A stretch of 64,000 nt of DNA from Phenylobacterium sp. J367 (lineage in GTDB: Bacteria; Pseudomonadota; Alphaproteobacteria; Caulobacterales; Caulobacteraceae). Under the pieces are notes generated by a model, which saw only the letters and a program-made list of their open reading frames with translations, did no database searches and had not been told where the DNA came from. Shown piece by piece: positions 47,997-58,645 of the stretch. Each line of letters opens with the position of its first letter. Position 1 is the stretch's first letter. Location: NCBI RefSeq assembly GCF_024699985.1, contig NZ_JAJONA010000001.1, positions 3,974,501 through 4,038,500 on the forward strand, read 5' to 3'. The position numbers and the translations under genes are program-made.

Positions 47997-49919
47997 GCCA
48001 CCGTCTCCGGCTGGCGTTCGAGGATGAAATCCTCGGGATTGGGCGCCAGCGTCGCGCGCCAGTAGTCGATGAGCCCGAACGGCCAGTTCTGGCTGACCCG
48101 TCCGAACTGGTTCTTGTACCAGCTCGACACGTGGGGCGAGCCCCAGGCCCAGCCTTGGTTAGCCTCGTCGACGCGTCGGTTGAAGTCGTCGTGGACGGCC
48201 TGCTTCACCTCGATCGCCCGGGCTCCGGTCTCGGCCAGCAGCTTCAGGCAGCCCACGATGTACCGGACCGCGCATTCGGAAAAGAAGATGATGGAGCCGT
48301 TCACGACGATGTTGGTGTTCGGCCCATAGATCATGAAGAAGTTCGGGAAGCCCGGCGCCGTGACGCCCAGGTAGGCCCGCGCGTCGCCGCTCCAGACGTC
48401 GTGCAGCTCCCGCCCGCCCCTGCCCTTCACCTTGTAGAAGGCCAGGAAGTTCGAGGCCTGGAAGCCGGTGCCGTAGATCAGCACGTCGACCTCGTGCTCG
48501 GTCCCGTCGGCGGTGACGATCCCCCTTGGGCGTGATCCTGGTGATCTTCTCGGTGACGAGCTGGACGTTCGGGCGCTTGAGCGCGCCGATCCAGACGCCG
48601 TTGTCGAGCACCGCGCGCTTTCCGCCCAGGGGATACTCCGGGACCACGTGCGGCAGCAGGTCGGGCCGGTCCTGAACCTGCATGGCCAGGGCGGCGGCGG
48701 CCATCTCGCGCAGCATGGCGTTGTCGGCGCTGACCGCGCCGGGACCGCCGTTCCAGGCCGGATCCGACTTCACCATCGGCAGGAAGCCCTCGGTGGTCGT
48801 CCAGAACAGGTAGAAGCGGTACCACTTGTCGTAATAGGGCACGTGCTCCAGCAGCCACTTCACGCCCTCGGGCACGTTCTCGTGGTAGTGCTCGACGGGC
48901 AGGCCCCAGGGCGGGGTGCGCTGGAAGACCTTCAGGCTGCCGACCTTCGGCGCGATCTCCGGCACGAACTGGTAGGCCGAGGCGCCGGTGCCGATCACCG
49001 CGACGCGCTTGCCTTCCAGGTCCACGTCGTGGCGCCATTCCGCGGAGTGGAAGGCGGGCCCTTCGAAGCTGCCCATCCCCTCGATGTCGGGGAACCGCGG
49101 CCGGTTGAGCTGGCCGACCGCGCTGACCACTGCATTGGCTTCGACGGTCTCGCGCGTGCCTCCGGGGCCCACGAGCTCGGCCCGCCACACGGCCCTCGCC
49201 TCGTCCCAGGTGACGCTCTCCACCAGGGTCTCGAAGCGGATGTGCTTCTTCAGGTCGTACTTGTCGGCGATGCCGCGGAAATAGCTGAGCAGGACCGGCT
49301 GCGGCGAGAAGTGCTGCGGCCAGAAGTGGTTCGGCTCGAAGGAGTAGCTGTACATGTGGTTGGCGTTGTCCACGCGACAGCCGGGATAGGTGTTCTCGAA
49401 CCAGGTGCCGCCCACGTCGGCGTTCTTGTCGACGATCTCGAACGGCACGCCGGCCTGGGAGAGGCGGATGCCGGTCAAGAGGCCCGACATGCCGGCGCCG
49501 ATGACCAGCACCCTCAGCCTACGGGCCGCCTCGCGGACCTTCGGCGCCTCGAACTTCGGGTCCTTGGAGCTGGTCCCCGAGATCGCCAGCTCGTCGAAAA
49601 GGAAGTCGCCGTACATGTCCGGGATCGGGCCGCCGCCCACGAAGTCCATCATCCGGCCGAGCAACTGGCGGTCGGGCGTGGTCAGCTTCGGCGGCGCGCC
49701 GGAGGCGATGAAGGCCTCGATGGCCGCCTTCGCCTGCTTGCGGATCTTCGCCTGCTCTTCCTCGGAGATGCCGGGGTCGCCGCGGGTCAGGGGGACGTAG
49801 GTCGGCGCCCATTCGGGCCGGAGCCAGTCCGGATCGCCGGTCACGTGCACCAGGGCCGCCAGCAGCGCCGGAAGGTGCGCGTCCGCCAGCGCCTGCTCCA
49901 GTTGCAGGGCCTCCGCCAT
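47993..49919 (-). CDS. flavin-containing (Baeyer-Villiger type) monooxygenase, frame broken
   Basis: FAD/NADPH monooxygenase. About 641 aa after repair. An N-terminal extension of roughly 140 residues precedes the FAD site LRVLVIGAGMSGLLTGIRLS. The BVMO-type fingerprint FEGPAFHSAEW follows, then the NADPH Rossmann motif GKRVAVIGTGASAYQFVPEI. The last third, VLIYGTGFQASNFLAFYKVK to the end, is in another frame. The break is one extra C in 48521-48525; repair gives ITPKGIVTADGTEHEVD. Substrate unknown; related enzymes oxidise ketones or steroids. Followed by two overlapping lipoprotein genes, and divergent from the DUF4402 gene. Confidence 0.88.
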
Positions 49920-49995
49920 CGTCGTCTCTCTCCCAGGCTTATCGTTGTTATGTCAGGCAGCATGACTCCCGTCCGGCCCGCGCGAAAGGGCGCCG

Positions 49996-50024
49996 TGACG
50001 TCAGGCCACGTGTGACCCGGGTCA
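49996..50024. promoter_or_regulatory. cluster of three palindromes in a divergent intergenic region
   Basis: TGACGTCA (49996-50003), CACGTG (50007-50012) and TGACCCGGGTCA (50013-50024) lie end to end between the monooxygenase (start 49919, minus) and the DUF4402 gene (start 50052, plus). The first and third share TGAC/GTCA half-sites at different spacing. Plausible operator(s) for a dimeric regulator; no regulator gene is adjacent. Confidence 0.45.
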
Positions 50025-50051
50025 TTGCTGCGTTAACTTGCGGCGCCTAGG

Positions 50052-50522
50052 ATGAGGGCCATGCTGGTTCGACCGACCTTCTTCGCGATGCTCGCCGCCG
50101 GCGCGCTCCTTGCGGGCGCGGCGCAGGCGCAGACGCGCGACAGCGCGGTGACCAACGCCTCGATCACCGTCCTCGACCCGGGCCAGATGAGCCACGACGC
50201 CGATCTGGCGATCGCCGACGTGACCCGGCCGGCCAAGGGGTCGAAGACCGCCACGGCCGAGGAGGCCAGCTACACGGTCGTCGGTCTCGGCGGCGAGGCC
50301 TACAGCATCTCCACCCCCTCCACGGTGACCCTGACCCGCGACGGCGGCGCCGAGGAGATCAAGCTGACCCTGCATCCCAGCCGGACGGTCGGGGCCTTCA
50401 CCGGGCCCGCCGGCCAGCCGGCCAGCGCCAAGGTCGAGGTCCAGGGCAGCCTGCCGGTCTCCGCCGACGCCAAGACCGGGGTCTACAAGGGCCAGTACGA
50501 CGTCACCGTCGCCTTCCCCTGA
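50052..50522 (+). CDS. exported DUF4402-like protein
   Basis: 156 aa. Signal peptide (PTFFAMLAAGALLAGAAQAQ). The mature part is all-beta: NASITVLDPGQMSHDADLAI, later GEAYSISTPSTVTLTRDGGA and KTGVYKGQYDVTVAFP. The opening strand and the closing GxYxGxYxVTVxF pattern match DUF4402, a family of exported pilin/adhesin-like or surface beta proteins of unknown role. ATG 50052 is used; ATG 50061 is possible and has GAGGG close upstream. It ends 12 nt before the convergent aldo-keto reductase. Confidence 0.82.
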   Translation: MRAMLVRPTFFAMLAAGALLAGAAQAQTRDSAVTNASITVLDPGQMSHDADLAIADVTRPAKGSKTATAEEASYTVVGLGGEAYSISTPSTVTLTRDGGAEEIKLTLHPSRTVGAFTGPAGQPASAKVEVQGSLPVSADAKTGVYKGQYDVTVAFP

Positions 50523-50534
50523 GGCCTTCGACCT

Positions 50535-51449
50535 CTAGCGCCGCTGGGCGCCGAGGATCCCTGCCCTAACCTGCGGCGGAAGCTCCATCCCCGACGCCAC
50601 CGCGTTCTCCTGCAGGTGCGCCAGGCGCGTGGTGCCGATGACCGCGCAGGCGACGTGGGGGTTCTCCAGCACATAGGCGAGCGCGGCCTGCGAGCCCGTG
50701 ACGCCAGGCTGGCGGTGCAGGAAGCCAAAGCGCGCGCCCTTCAGGACCTCGTCGCGGTGCCGAACGAGGCCGCGGGCGGCGTACCAGAGGTCCTGCGGCC
50801 CCTTCAGCTTCGCCACTTTCAGGCCGGTATGGCCCATGGCCAGCGCCATGCCGGCCAGGACGCCCTTCCCCGCCGCGGCGGCGCGGTGGATCAGAGGCTC
50901 GCGTTCGGGCCGCAGCACATTGTAGTCGACCATCACCACATCGAAGTCCGGCAGGCCGACCACGTGCTCGATCACGGCGGTGTCGAAGCTGTTGACGCCG
51001 AACGCGCGGACCAGGCCCCGCTGTTTCAGGTCGGCGAGCGCGCTGCGGAGCTCGTCGGTCAGCTCGCCGATGGCCGGGCCGTGGAGTTGCAGGAGCTGGA
51101 CCTGCTCGAGGCCGAGGTTGCCGAGCGAGCGCTCGACGCTGGCGGTGATCGCGGTCGGGCTGAAGTCCCGGGCGATCCGGCCGCCGCCGGCATGGAAGGT
51201 GCCGGCCTTGGTGGCGATGACCAGCCTCGAGACGTCGCGGCCGGCGAGCGCCCGGCCGAGGCGCGGTTCGGCCTCGCCGGCGGAGTAGCTGGCGCCGGTG
51301 TCGAAGAAGGTGACGCCGAGGTCGATGGCGGCGTGTACGAGCCCAAGCGCGTCGGCTTCGGGGAAGCGCGGCTTGCCCCACCAGCTTGCGCAGCCGTAGC
51401 CGATCTCGGAGACGGTGAGGCCGGTGCGGCCGAGGCGGCGATAGCGCAT
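50535..51449 (-). CDS. aldo/keto reductase
   Basis: NADPH-dependent oxidoreductase, TIM barrel. 304 aa. Catalytic residues are visible: Asp and Tyr in TFFDTGASYSAGEAEPRLGR, Lys in VIATKAG, His in QLLQLHGPAIG. C-terminal cofactor segment is ACAVIGTTRLAHLQENA. Most similar in layout to D-threo-aldose/L-fucose dehydrogenase-like AKRs; substrate not determinable. ATG 51449 shares TGATG with the esterase stop. The gene is intact. Confidence 0.9.
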   Translation of the reverse strand: MRYRRLGRTGLTVSEIGYGCASWWGKPRFPEADALGLVHAAIDLGVTFFDTGASYSAGEAEPRLGRALAGRDVSRLVIATKAGTFHAGGGRIARDFSPTAITASVERSLGNLGLEQVQLLQLHGPAIGELTDELRSALADLKQRGLVRAFGVNSFDTAVIEHVVGLPDFDVVMVDYNVLRPEREPLIHRAAAAGKGVLAGMALAMGHTGLKVAKLKGPQDLWYAARGLVRHRDEVLKGARFGFLHRQPGVTGSQAALAYVLENPHVACAVIGTTRLAHLQENAVASGMELPPQVRAGILGAQRR

Positions 51450-52314
51450 CAGCGGTCCCCGAAGGCCCTGGCGACCAGGTCGGCCACGGTCTCCCAGGCG
51501 GGCGTGGTCGGGATCACCACGTCGAAGTGGCCGGCGCCCTCCGGCACGACGACCTCGGCCACGTCGCCTGCGGCGCGGACCTTCTGGGCGTACTGCCGCC
51601 CGGCGAACGGCGGCATGACATGGTCCCAGGTGCCATGCACCAGGGCGATGGGGACGCCGGTCGGCAGGAGCCGGGCCGGCGAGGTGTCGGCGAAGTGGTC
51701 CCCGACCATCTGCGGGAAGGTCTCGGCGCCGCAGGCGTTGGAGAACACCGCGCCCTGCCCCTCTAGGTCGCCGATGCCGGCCAGGCTGACGACGCCGCGG
51801 AGCCTCAGCGGGTCGGCGACATGGAGCGGGCTGTCCTTCGGTAGCTTCGCGGCGCCGCGGCCCAGAGCGCCAGGTGGCCGCCCGCCGAATGGCCGAGGGC
51901 GACCACGCGCGTCGGATCGAGGCCGTGGGTCTTCGCCTCGGCGCGGATCCGGTCGATGGCCGCGGCCACGTCCTGGAAGGTCCCGGGATAGCCGGCGCCG
52001 GGCTCGCCGAGCCCCCGGTACTCCACGTTCCAGACCGCATAGCCGCGCCGGGCCAGGTCGGCGGCGATGCCGCTGGTCTGAGGCAGTCCCTCGTATGCCT
52101 TCAGGTAGCAGCCGCCATGGAGCAGGACGACGACGGGGTGCGGCCCCTGCCCCCTCGGCTTGAACAGCTCGACGACCTGCGACGGCGCCTCGCCGTAGCG
52201 GATCACGGCGTCCGGCTGGACGCGCGGCTGGCTCATGTAGGCGTCGAGGGAGGCGGGCTCGGCCTCAGCCACGGTCGCCGCCATCAGCCCGAGGAACAGA
52301 GCCAGCCATCGCAA
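51449..52314 (-). CDS. exported alpha/beta hydrolase (esterase-like), frame broken
   Basis: Signal peptide (RWLALFLGLMAATVAEAEPA), oxyanion region VVVLLHGGCYLKAY, nucleophile elbow VVALGHSAGGHLALWAA, acid in LVHGTWDHVMPPFAG and catalytic His in VPEGAGHFDVV. This is a complete Ser-Asp-His set of the esterase/lipase BD-FAE type. The frame breaks between LALWAA and KLPKDSPLHVADPLRLRG, near 51855-51862 (net -1). Repaired length about 288 aa. Operon with the aldo/keto reductase (TGATG overlap). Probable sequencing error. Confidence 0.87.
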
Positions 52315-52341
52315 TGTCGGAGCCTCCCTGCGGGCGAAGAC

Positions 52342-52418
52342 TGGTGGGCGGCGAGGGATTCGAACCCCCGACCCTCTCGGTGTAAACGAGATGCTCTAAC
52401 CAGCTGAGCTAGCCGCCC
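52342..52418 (-). tRNA. tRNA-Val (TAC)
   Basis: 77 nt including CCA (52344-52342). Acceptor GGGCGGC pairs with GCCGCCC, discriminator A. D arm TAGCTCAGCTGGTTAGAG. Anticodon loop TTTACAC with anticodon TAC at 52384-52382. T arm GGGTTCGAATCCC. Confidence 0.97.
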
Positions 52419-52453
52419 CTCCTGGCCTTCTTAGGCAAGTCCCGGCGCTTCGC

Positions 52454-53872
52454 CTAGGCGTGGGCGGGCGCGGCGGGTCCCTTGACGTTCTCGTGGCTGA
52501 GCAGGGTCGCGAAGAACCGGCCGACGACCAGGAACACCACGGCGGCGCCGGCGGCGATGCCGGCGTGCATGAGCCAGAACTGCGTCGGCGGCATCTTCTC
52601 CAGCAGGGTCCCCAGGATGCCCACCGTCTGGTTCCCGGCGACGAGGTGCAGGTAGTAGAGGCCGATGACGAAGCCGGTGATCGCGGCCGGCGCGGCGCGG
52701 GCGTAGAGCGCCAGCGACACGGGCAGCATGTTGGCGAAGGCGATGCTGTTCAGGACGTGAAAGGCCACGCACCACCAGATGCTGACCTGGGTCCCGGCGG
52801 CGGCGGCCTGCGCCGCGCCGGCGGCCAGGCAGAGGACGCCCAGAACCGAGATGAAGGCGCCGATCGTCAGCTTGCCGATCTCGTCCGGCTCCTTGAAGCG
52901 GGTCGCCCACACTCGCCAGAACACCACCATGATCGCCAGGAAGGACACCGAGACGACGCTGTCGAGGGTGATCAGCCAGGTGGTGGGCACCTTCGAGCCG
53001 AAGAAGGTCAGGTCGACCCCTGTGTCGGCCCAGACAAGGTAGGCATTGAAGATCTGCTGGTTGCAGAGCACCGAGGCGGTGAGCACCGGCAGCAGGAGGA
53101 TGAGCAGGCCGACCGTGCGCCACTCGTGCGCGCGCATCTTCGGACGCGCGACGGCGGGGCCCTTGCGGCGCAGGCGCGGATCGGGCGGGAGGTGGCGGCG
53201 CCCGGCGAGGTAGATGACGAGGGCGATCAGCATGCCGACCCCCGCCGCGCCGAAGCCGTAGTGCCAGCCGACCGTCTCCCCCAGCGTGCCCGCGATCAGC
53301 GGGGCGGCGATCACGCCCGCATTGATGCCCAGGTAGAAGATCTGGAAGGCGTCGGCCCGGCGCAGGTCCCCCTCGGCGTAGAGGGAGCCCACCTGCCCCG
53401 CGATGTTGCCCTTGAAGCAGCCGGTGCCGAGCACCAGGCAGAGCAGCGCCAGGAGGAAGGAGACGTCGAAGGCCATCAGGAAGTGGCCGGCGGCCATCAG
53501 CAGGGCGCCGATGACGATGGTCCGCGTCCGGCCCAGAAGCTGGTCGGCGAGCAAGCCGCCGAAGATCGGGGTCAGGTACACCAGGCTCGTGTAGAGGCCG
53601 AAGATCGTCGAGGCGACGACCTGGGTCGAGGCATCCGGCGACAGTCCGTAGAGCTGGCCGATGAAGGCCCGGAAGCCCTCGAAGCCCGCGATCTGCTCCA
53701 CATGGGGCGAGAGCAGCAGGGTCTTGGTCATGTAGAGGACCAGCAGCGACTGCATGCCATAGTAGGAGAACCGCTCCCAGGCTTCCGAGAACGAGAGGAA
53801 GCCCAGCGCCTTGGGGTGGCCCAGGAATGCGCGGTCGCCGTCCTTCACGACGGTCGCGGTCGTTGTCGTCAT
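52454..53872 (-). CDS. POT-family proton-coupled peptide transporter
   Basis: Imports di-/tripeptides with protons across the inner membrane (MFS, PTR2/POT family). 472 aa, 12 or more TM helices. The POT proton-coupling motif ExxERFxYYG is present as FSEAWERFSYYGMQSLLVLY. The second family motif is AFQIFYLGINAGVIAAPLIA, and GTGCFKGNIAGQVGSLY supports the call. ATG 53872 (MTTTTATVVKDGD) with GGAG 6 nt upstream is preferred over a TTG four codons earlier. 25 nt after the GDT1 gene. The gene is intact. Confidence 0.93.
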   Translation of the reverse strand: MTTTTATVVKDGDRAFLGHPKALGFLSFSEAWERFSYYGMQSLLVLYMTKTLLLSPHVEQIAGFEGFRAFIGQLYGLSPDASTQVVASTIFGLYTSLVYLTPIFGGLLADQLLGRTRTIVIGALLMAAGHFLMAFDVSFLLALLCLVLGTGCFKGNIAGQVGSLYAEGDLRRADAFQIFYLGINAGVIAAPLIAGTLGETVGWHYGFGAAGVGMLIALVIYLAGRRHLPPDPRLRRKGPAVARPKMRAHEWRTVGLLILLLPVLTASVLCNQQIFNAYLVWADTGVDLTFFGSKVPTTWLITLDSVVSVSFLAIMVVFWRVWATRFKEPDEIGKLTIGAFISVLGVLCLAAGAAQAAAAGTQVSIWWCVAFHVLNSIAFANMLPVSLALYARAAPAAITGFVIGLYYLHLVAGNQTVGILGTLLEKMPPTQFWLMHAGIAAGAAVVFLVVGRFFATLLSHENVKGPAAPAHA

Positions 53873-53897
53873 CAGAATCTCCAAGCCGGGCGGGACC

Positions 53898-54479
53898 TTA
53901 GACCCGGAATCCGCCGGGGAGGAAGGCCGCCGCCAGGACCCAGAGGCCGATCAGGCCGAAGATCACCGCGGCCACGATCCGCACCACCTTGAGCGGAACG
54001 ACCTTCGTCGCCGCCTCTCCCAGGAACACGGCCGGGACGTTGGACAGCATCATGCCCAAGGTGGTGGCGGCGGTGACGAGAACCAGGTTCTCGAACCGGG
54101 CGGCCAGCAGCGACGTGGCGATCTGGGTCTTGTCGCCGATCTCCACCAGGAAGAAGGCCACCAGCGTCGTCAGGAAGACCCCGCCGTGCGACTTCGCCGC
54201 GGCGTCCTCATCCTCCTTGTCAGGGATCAGGGCCCAGGCGGCCATGGCGACGAAGGCGGCGCCGACGAGGGCCTGGAGCCAGCGGCCCTCCAGCCATTGC
54301 GCAATGAGCACGCCAAGACCCGCCGCGGCGGCGTGGTTCAGGATGGTGGCGCACAGGATGCCCAGGATGATCGGCACGGGCTTCCGGAACCGGGCGGCGA
54401 GCACCATGGCGAGCAACTGGGTCTTGTCGCCGATCTCGGCGATCGCGACGACGCCGGTGGAAATGAGGAAGGGTTCCAA
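53898..54479 (-). CDS. GDT1/TMEM165 (UPF0016) family cation exporter, probable Mn(II) exporter
   Basis: About 193 aa, six TM helices in two homologous halves, each with the signature E-x-G-D-K-T: VVAIAEIGDKTQLLAMVLAA and AFFLVEIGDKTQIATSLLAA. Bacterial members (MneA type) export Mn(II) and protect against Mn excess. The TTG at 54479 (MEPFLISTG) with GGAG 7 nt upstream is chosen. In-frame sequence further upstream would run through the riboswitch and is not protein-like. A yybP-ykoY Mn riboswitch at 54548-54659 strongly supports Mn as substrate. Followed by the POT transporter. Confidence 0.9.
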   Translation of the reverse strand: MEPFLISTGVVAIAEIGDKTQLLAMVLAARFRKPVPIILGILCATILNHAAAAGLGVLIAQWLEGRWLQALVGAAFVAMAAWALIPDKEDEDAAAKSHGGVFLTTLVAFFLVEIGDKTQIATSLLAARFENLVLVTAATTLGMMLSNVPAVFLGEAATKVVPLKVVRIVAAVIFGLIGLWVLAAAFLPGGFRV

Positions 54480-54547
54480 GAAGACGCTCCGGGCCCTGGC
54501 GTCAGAGACGACGACGCGGCGCCCGGCGGGGCCTTGTCGCCCGGCGC

Positions 54548-54659
54548 GCATCGTCGGTCTCGCCAATCCGGGCCCTAAGGCCCGCCGCCCGCGCCATGCC
54601 CGAAAGCAAGTGTGTTGACGCGGACTCCGCTGGAGCGAACGGCTACTCCCCGAAGAAGC
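54548..54659 (-). ncRNA. yybP-ykoY manganese riboswitch
   Basis: The minus strand contains the conserved elements in order: GGGGAGTAGCC (54651-54641), GTCAACACA (54619-54611) and GGCGAGACCGA (54564-54554). The P1 ends GCTTCTTCGG (54659-54650) and CCGACGATGC (54557-54548) can pair at 8 of 10 positions. Hairpins between the elements (for example GCTCCAGCGGAGTCCGC) fit P2/P3. This class senses Mn(II) and commonly controls Mn exporters. The GDT1 start codon lies 69 nt downstream. Recognised by eye; not modelled. Confidence 0.82.
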
Positions 54660-54694
54660 CGCCCTGATAGGGGACGCCCGGCGGGCGGGCAATG

Positions 54695-54723
54695 AAAAAG
54701 GCGACCGCCCCTGGTCGCCTTTT
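54695..54723 (-). terminator. rho-independent terminator of hup
   Basis: GGCGACC (54700-54706) and GGTCGCC (54713-54719) form a perfect stem extended by A-T pairs (11 bp in all) with a 6-nt loop. On the minus strand it is followed by TTTTT (54699-54695), 21 nt after the hup stop. A T run on the plus strand makes it potentially bidirectional. Confidence 0.8.
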
Positions 54724-54743
54724 GTCGCGGGAGCCGCCTCCCG

Positions 54744-55019
54744 TCAGGTGTTGAGCACGCCCTTCAGGCTCTCGCCGACCTTGAAGCGGCAGGTTCTCTG
54801 GGCGGGCCGCTTCACCGTCTCACCGGTCTTCGGGTTGCGCGCCAGCCCCGCGGCGCGCTTCACCGGCACGAAGCTGCCGAAGCCCACGAGGCGGACTTCC
54901 TGGCCCTGCTTCAGCGAGGTGGAGACGGAGGCGATGAAGGCGTCCAGCGCCTCCTTGGCTTGCACCTTGTTCAATCCAGCCTTGTCGGCGATCGCCGAGA
55001 CAAGTTCCGCCTTCGTCAT
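54744..55019 (-). CDS. hup: HU-type DNA-binding protein
   Basis: Histone-like nucleoid protein, dimeric. 91 aa. MTKAELVSAIADKAGLNKVQ start, VRLVGFGSFVPVKRAAGLAR, and the DNA-intercalating beta arm ARNPKTGETVKRPAQRTCRF, with the conserved RNPxTGE-type loop. A Cys (QRTC) in the arm region is unusual but not a functional residue. GGGAG lies 9 nt upstream of ATG 55019. Located after lon as in Caulobacter-type genomes; followed by a strong terminator. The gene is intact. Confidence 0.96.
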   Translation of the reverse strand: MTKAELVSAIADKAGLNKVQAKEALDAFIASVSTSLKQGQEVRLVGFGSFVPVKRAAGLARNPKTGETVKRPAQRTCRFKVGESLKGVLNT

Positions 55020-55146
55020 GTGCGCATTCTCCCATGTGTCGTTCTTCTGTTCTTTTTTTGTGGAGCACGCCGGGATGGTCGCGAGGCCTACCCCCCGGCG
55101 CCTCTGCCGCCGATTAAGGACCCGAGAACGCGGGTCGTCAAACGAA

Positions 55147-55174
55147 CGCGGCGCGGGATTCCTCCCGCGCCGCG
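55147..55174. terminator. GC-rich hairpin downstream of lon
   Basis: CGCGGCGCGGGA (55147-55158) pairs perfectly with TCCCGCGCCGCG (55163-55174), loop TTCC, 55 nt past the lon stop. On the minus strand it is followed by TTCGTTT, a poor T tract. It probably separates lon from hup. The remaining 55020-55228 gap shows no gene. Confidence 0.6.
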
Positions 55175-55228
55175 CGTTTGTCACAACTTTTGATCGAGCC
55201 CCGGACGCATAGCGCGCCCAGGCGGCAT

Positions 55229-57626
<2,398 letters not shown>

Positions 57627-57657
57627 GATGCTTCAACTCCTGGCCGGCCGGTTTGGT

Positions 57658-57711
57658 GTCCGACTCAGCCTGCCGGATCGCGGTCACCCAGACGATGCGC
57701 CTGAGTCGGAC
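57658..57711. repeat. 11-bp perfect inverted repeat upstream of lon
   Basis: GTCCGACTCAG (57658-57668) and its exact complement CTGAGTCGGAC (57701-57711) are separated by 32 nt, 32 nt upstream of the lon ATG. In a lon leader transcript it would form a stem-loop. The rest of 57627-57907 holds no recognised gene beyond a 27-codon open frame at 57825-57908. Confidence 0.55.
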
Positions 57712-57907
57712 GACCCGTCCGCCGTGCTCGCGGCGGCTTGTTGGGATTTATGTGGACCGTTTCCGGGCCGGTGCAAGCGGAGCAAGTCCGTTGCGCGACA
57801 CTGCGCCTCATCGCCGTCCACAGGTTAGCTTGACCGGGGAAAGCGGAGCCGCTCGCGCAAGGCCATGCCCTGCTGAACAGCGTTCAGATAGGCCCCCTGC
57901 CCGTGCA

Positions 57908-58615
57908 TCAAGCGGTCTTCCGTCCGGTGGCGAGCTTGGTGCGGGTCTCGCGCACCGCGATGGCCGGAAGGGACGCGGCGTTGGCGTCCAGATAGGCGGC
58001 CACGGCGGCGGCGTGATGGGCCGTCAGCGCGCGCAGCAGCCAGGACACCGCCTTGGTGATCAGGATGTCGCGCTCGGCCTTCAGGGCCTCGATGTTGGCG
58101 AAGGCGAGGTCGGCGAACCGCACGTCCGGCGACCTGCGCGCAGGGCCGGTGAGCAGGACCAGCGAGGCGCGGCGGCGCGCGATGACCGGATCCCCCGCCA
58201 TCCGCCGGATCGCCGCCTTCCAGGCGGGCCAGTCGGCGAGCATCTGTTCGGGCGGAAAGAGGTTCTGGCAGAGGTGGTCGACCTCCGCCCAGCCGCGCAT
58301 GGCGCCCAGCCACCGCTCCAGGTCCTCCGGGCGCACGGCCTGGCGGGCCGGCCGGTGCAGGCCAAGGATCAGGGCGCCCAGGGTCTTCTCGTCGAAGGTC
58401 GCGGCGCCGGCGAGGCTTTCGACCACGGCCAGGATCTCGGCCGGCGGCGCGTCCCGACGCTGGTCGACCCAGGCCTTCGCCAGGGCGCGGCGGGCCGGCA
58501 CCGGCACCCCCAGCACCTCGCTGTCGGCGCCAAGGTAGGCGGCGGTCTCGAGCCGCCTGGTCTTCGGCGCGAGGGCGCGGAGATCCTCGATCAGACGAGC
58601 ATGTTCCGGATGCAT
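57908..58615 (-). CDS. DNA alkylation repair (AlkD-like HEAT) protein
   Basis: About 235 aa of helical repeats of the AlkC/AlkD DNA-glycosylase family (COG4912), which flips or excises alkylated bases. Visible: VPVPARRALAKAWVDQRRDA, EVDHLCQNLFPPEQMLADWP, RMAGDPVIARRRASLVLL, LITKAVSWLLRALTAHH, and the family-typical end RETRTKLATGRK. ATG 58615 is used; a GTG six codons upstream is possible. Follows the HCCA-isomerase gene by about 30 nt on the same strand. The gene is intact. Confidence 0.85.
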   Translation of the reverse strand: MHPEHARLIEDLRALAPKTRRLETAAYLGADSEVLGVPVPARRALAKAWVDQRRDAPPAEILAVVESLAGAATFDEKTLGALILGLHRPARQAVRPEDLERWLGAMRGWAEVDHLCQNLFPPEQMLADWPAWKAAIRRMAGDPVIARRRASLVLLTGPARRSPDVRFADLAFANIEALKAERDILITKAVSWLLRALTAHHAAAVAAYLDANAASLPAIAVRETRTKLATGRKTA

Positions 58616-58645
58616 ACCCCCCTCTTCGCTCACCCCCGGGCGGCC

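Noticed and set aside
57627..57830. Sigma-32 heat-shock promoter for lon
   Set aside because: CTTGCAC and CCACATAAAT occur at roughly suitable spacing on the minus strand, but the match to CTTGAAA/CCCCAT is too poor to list.
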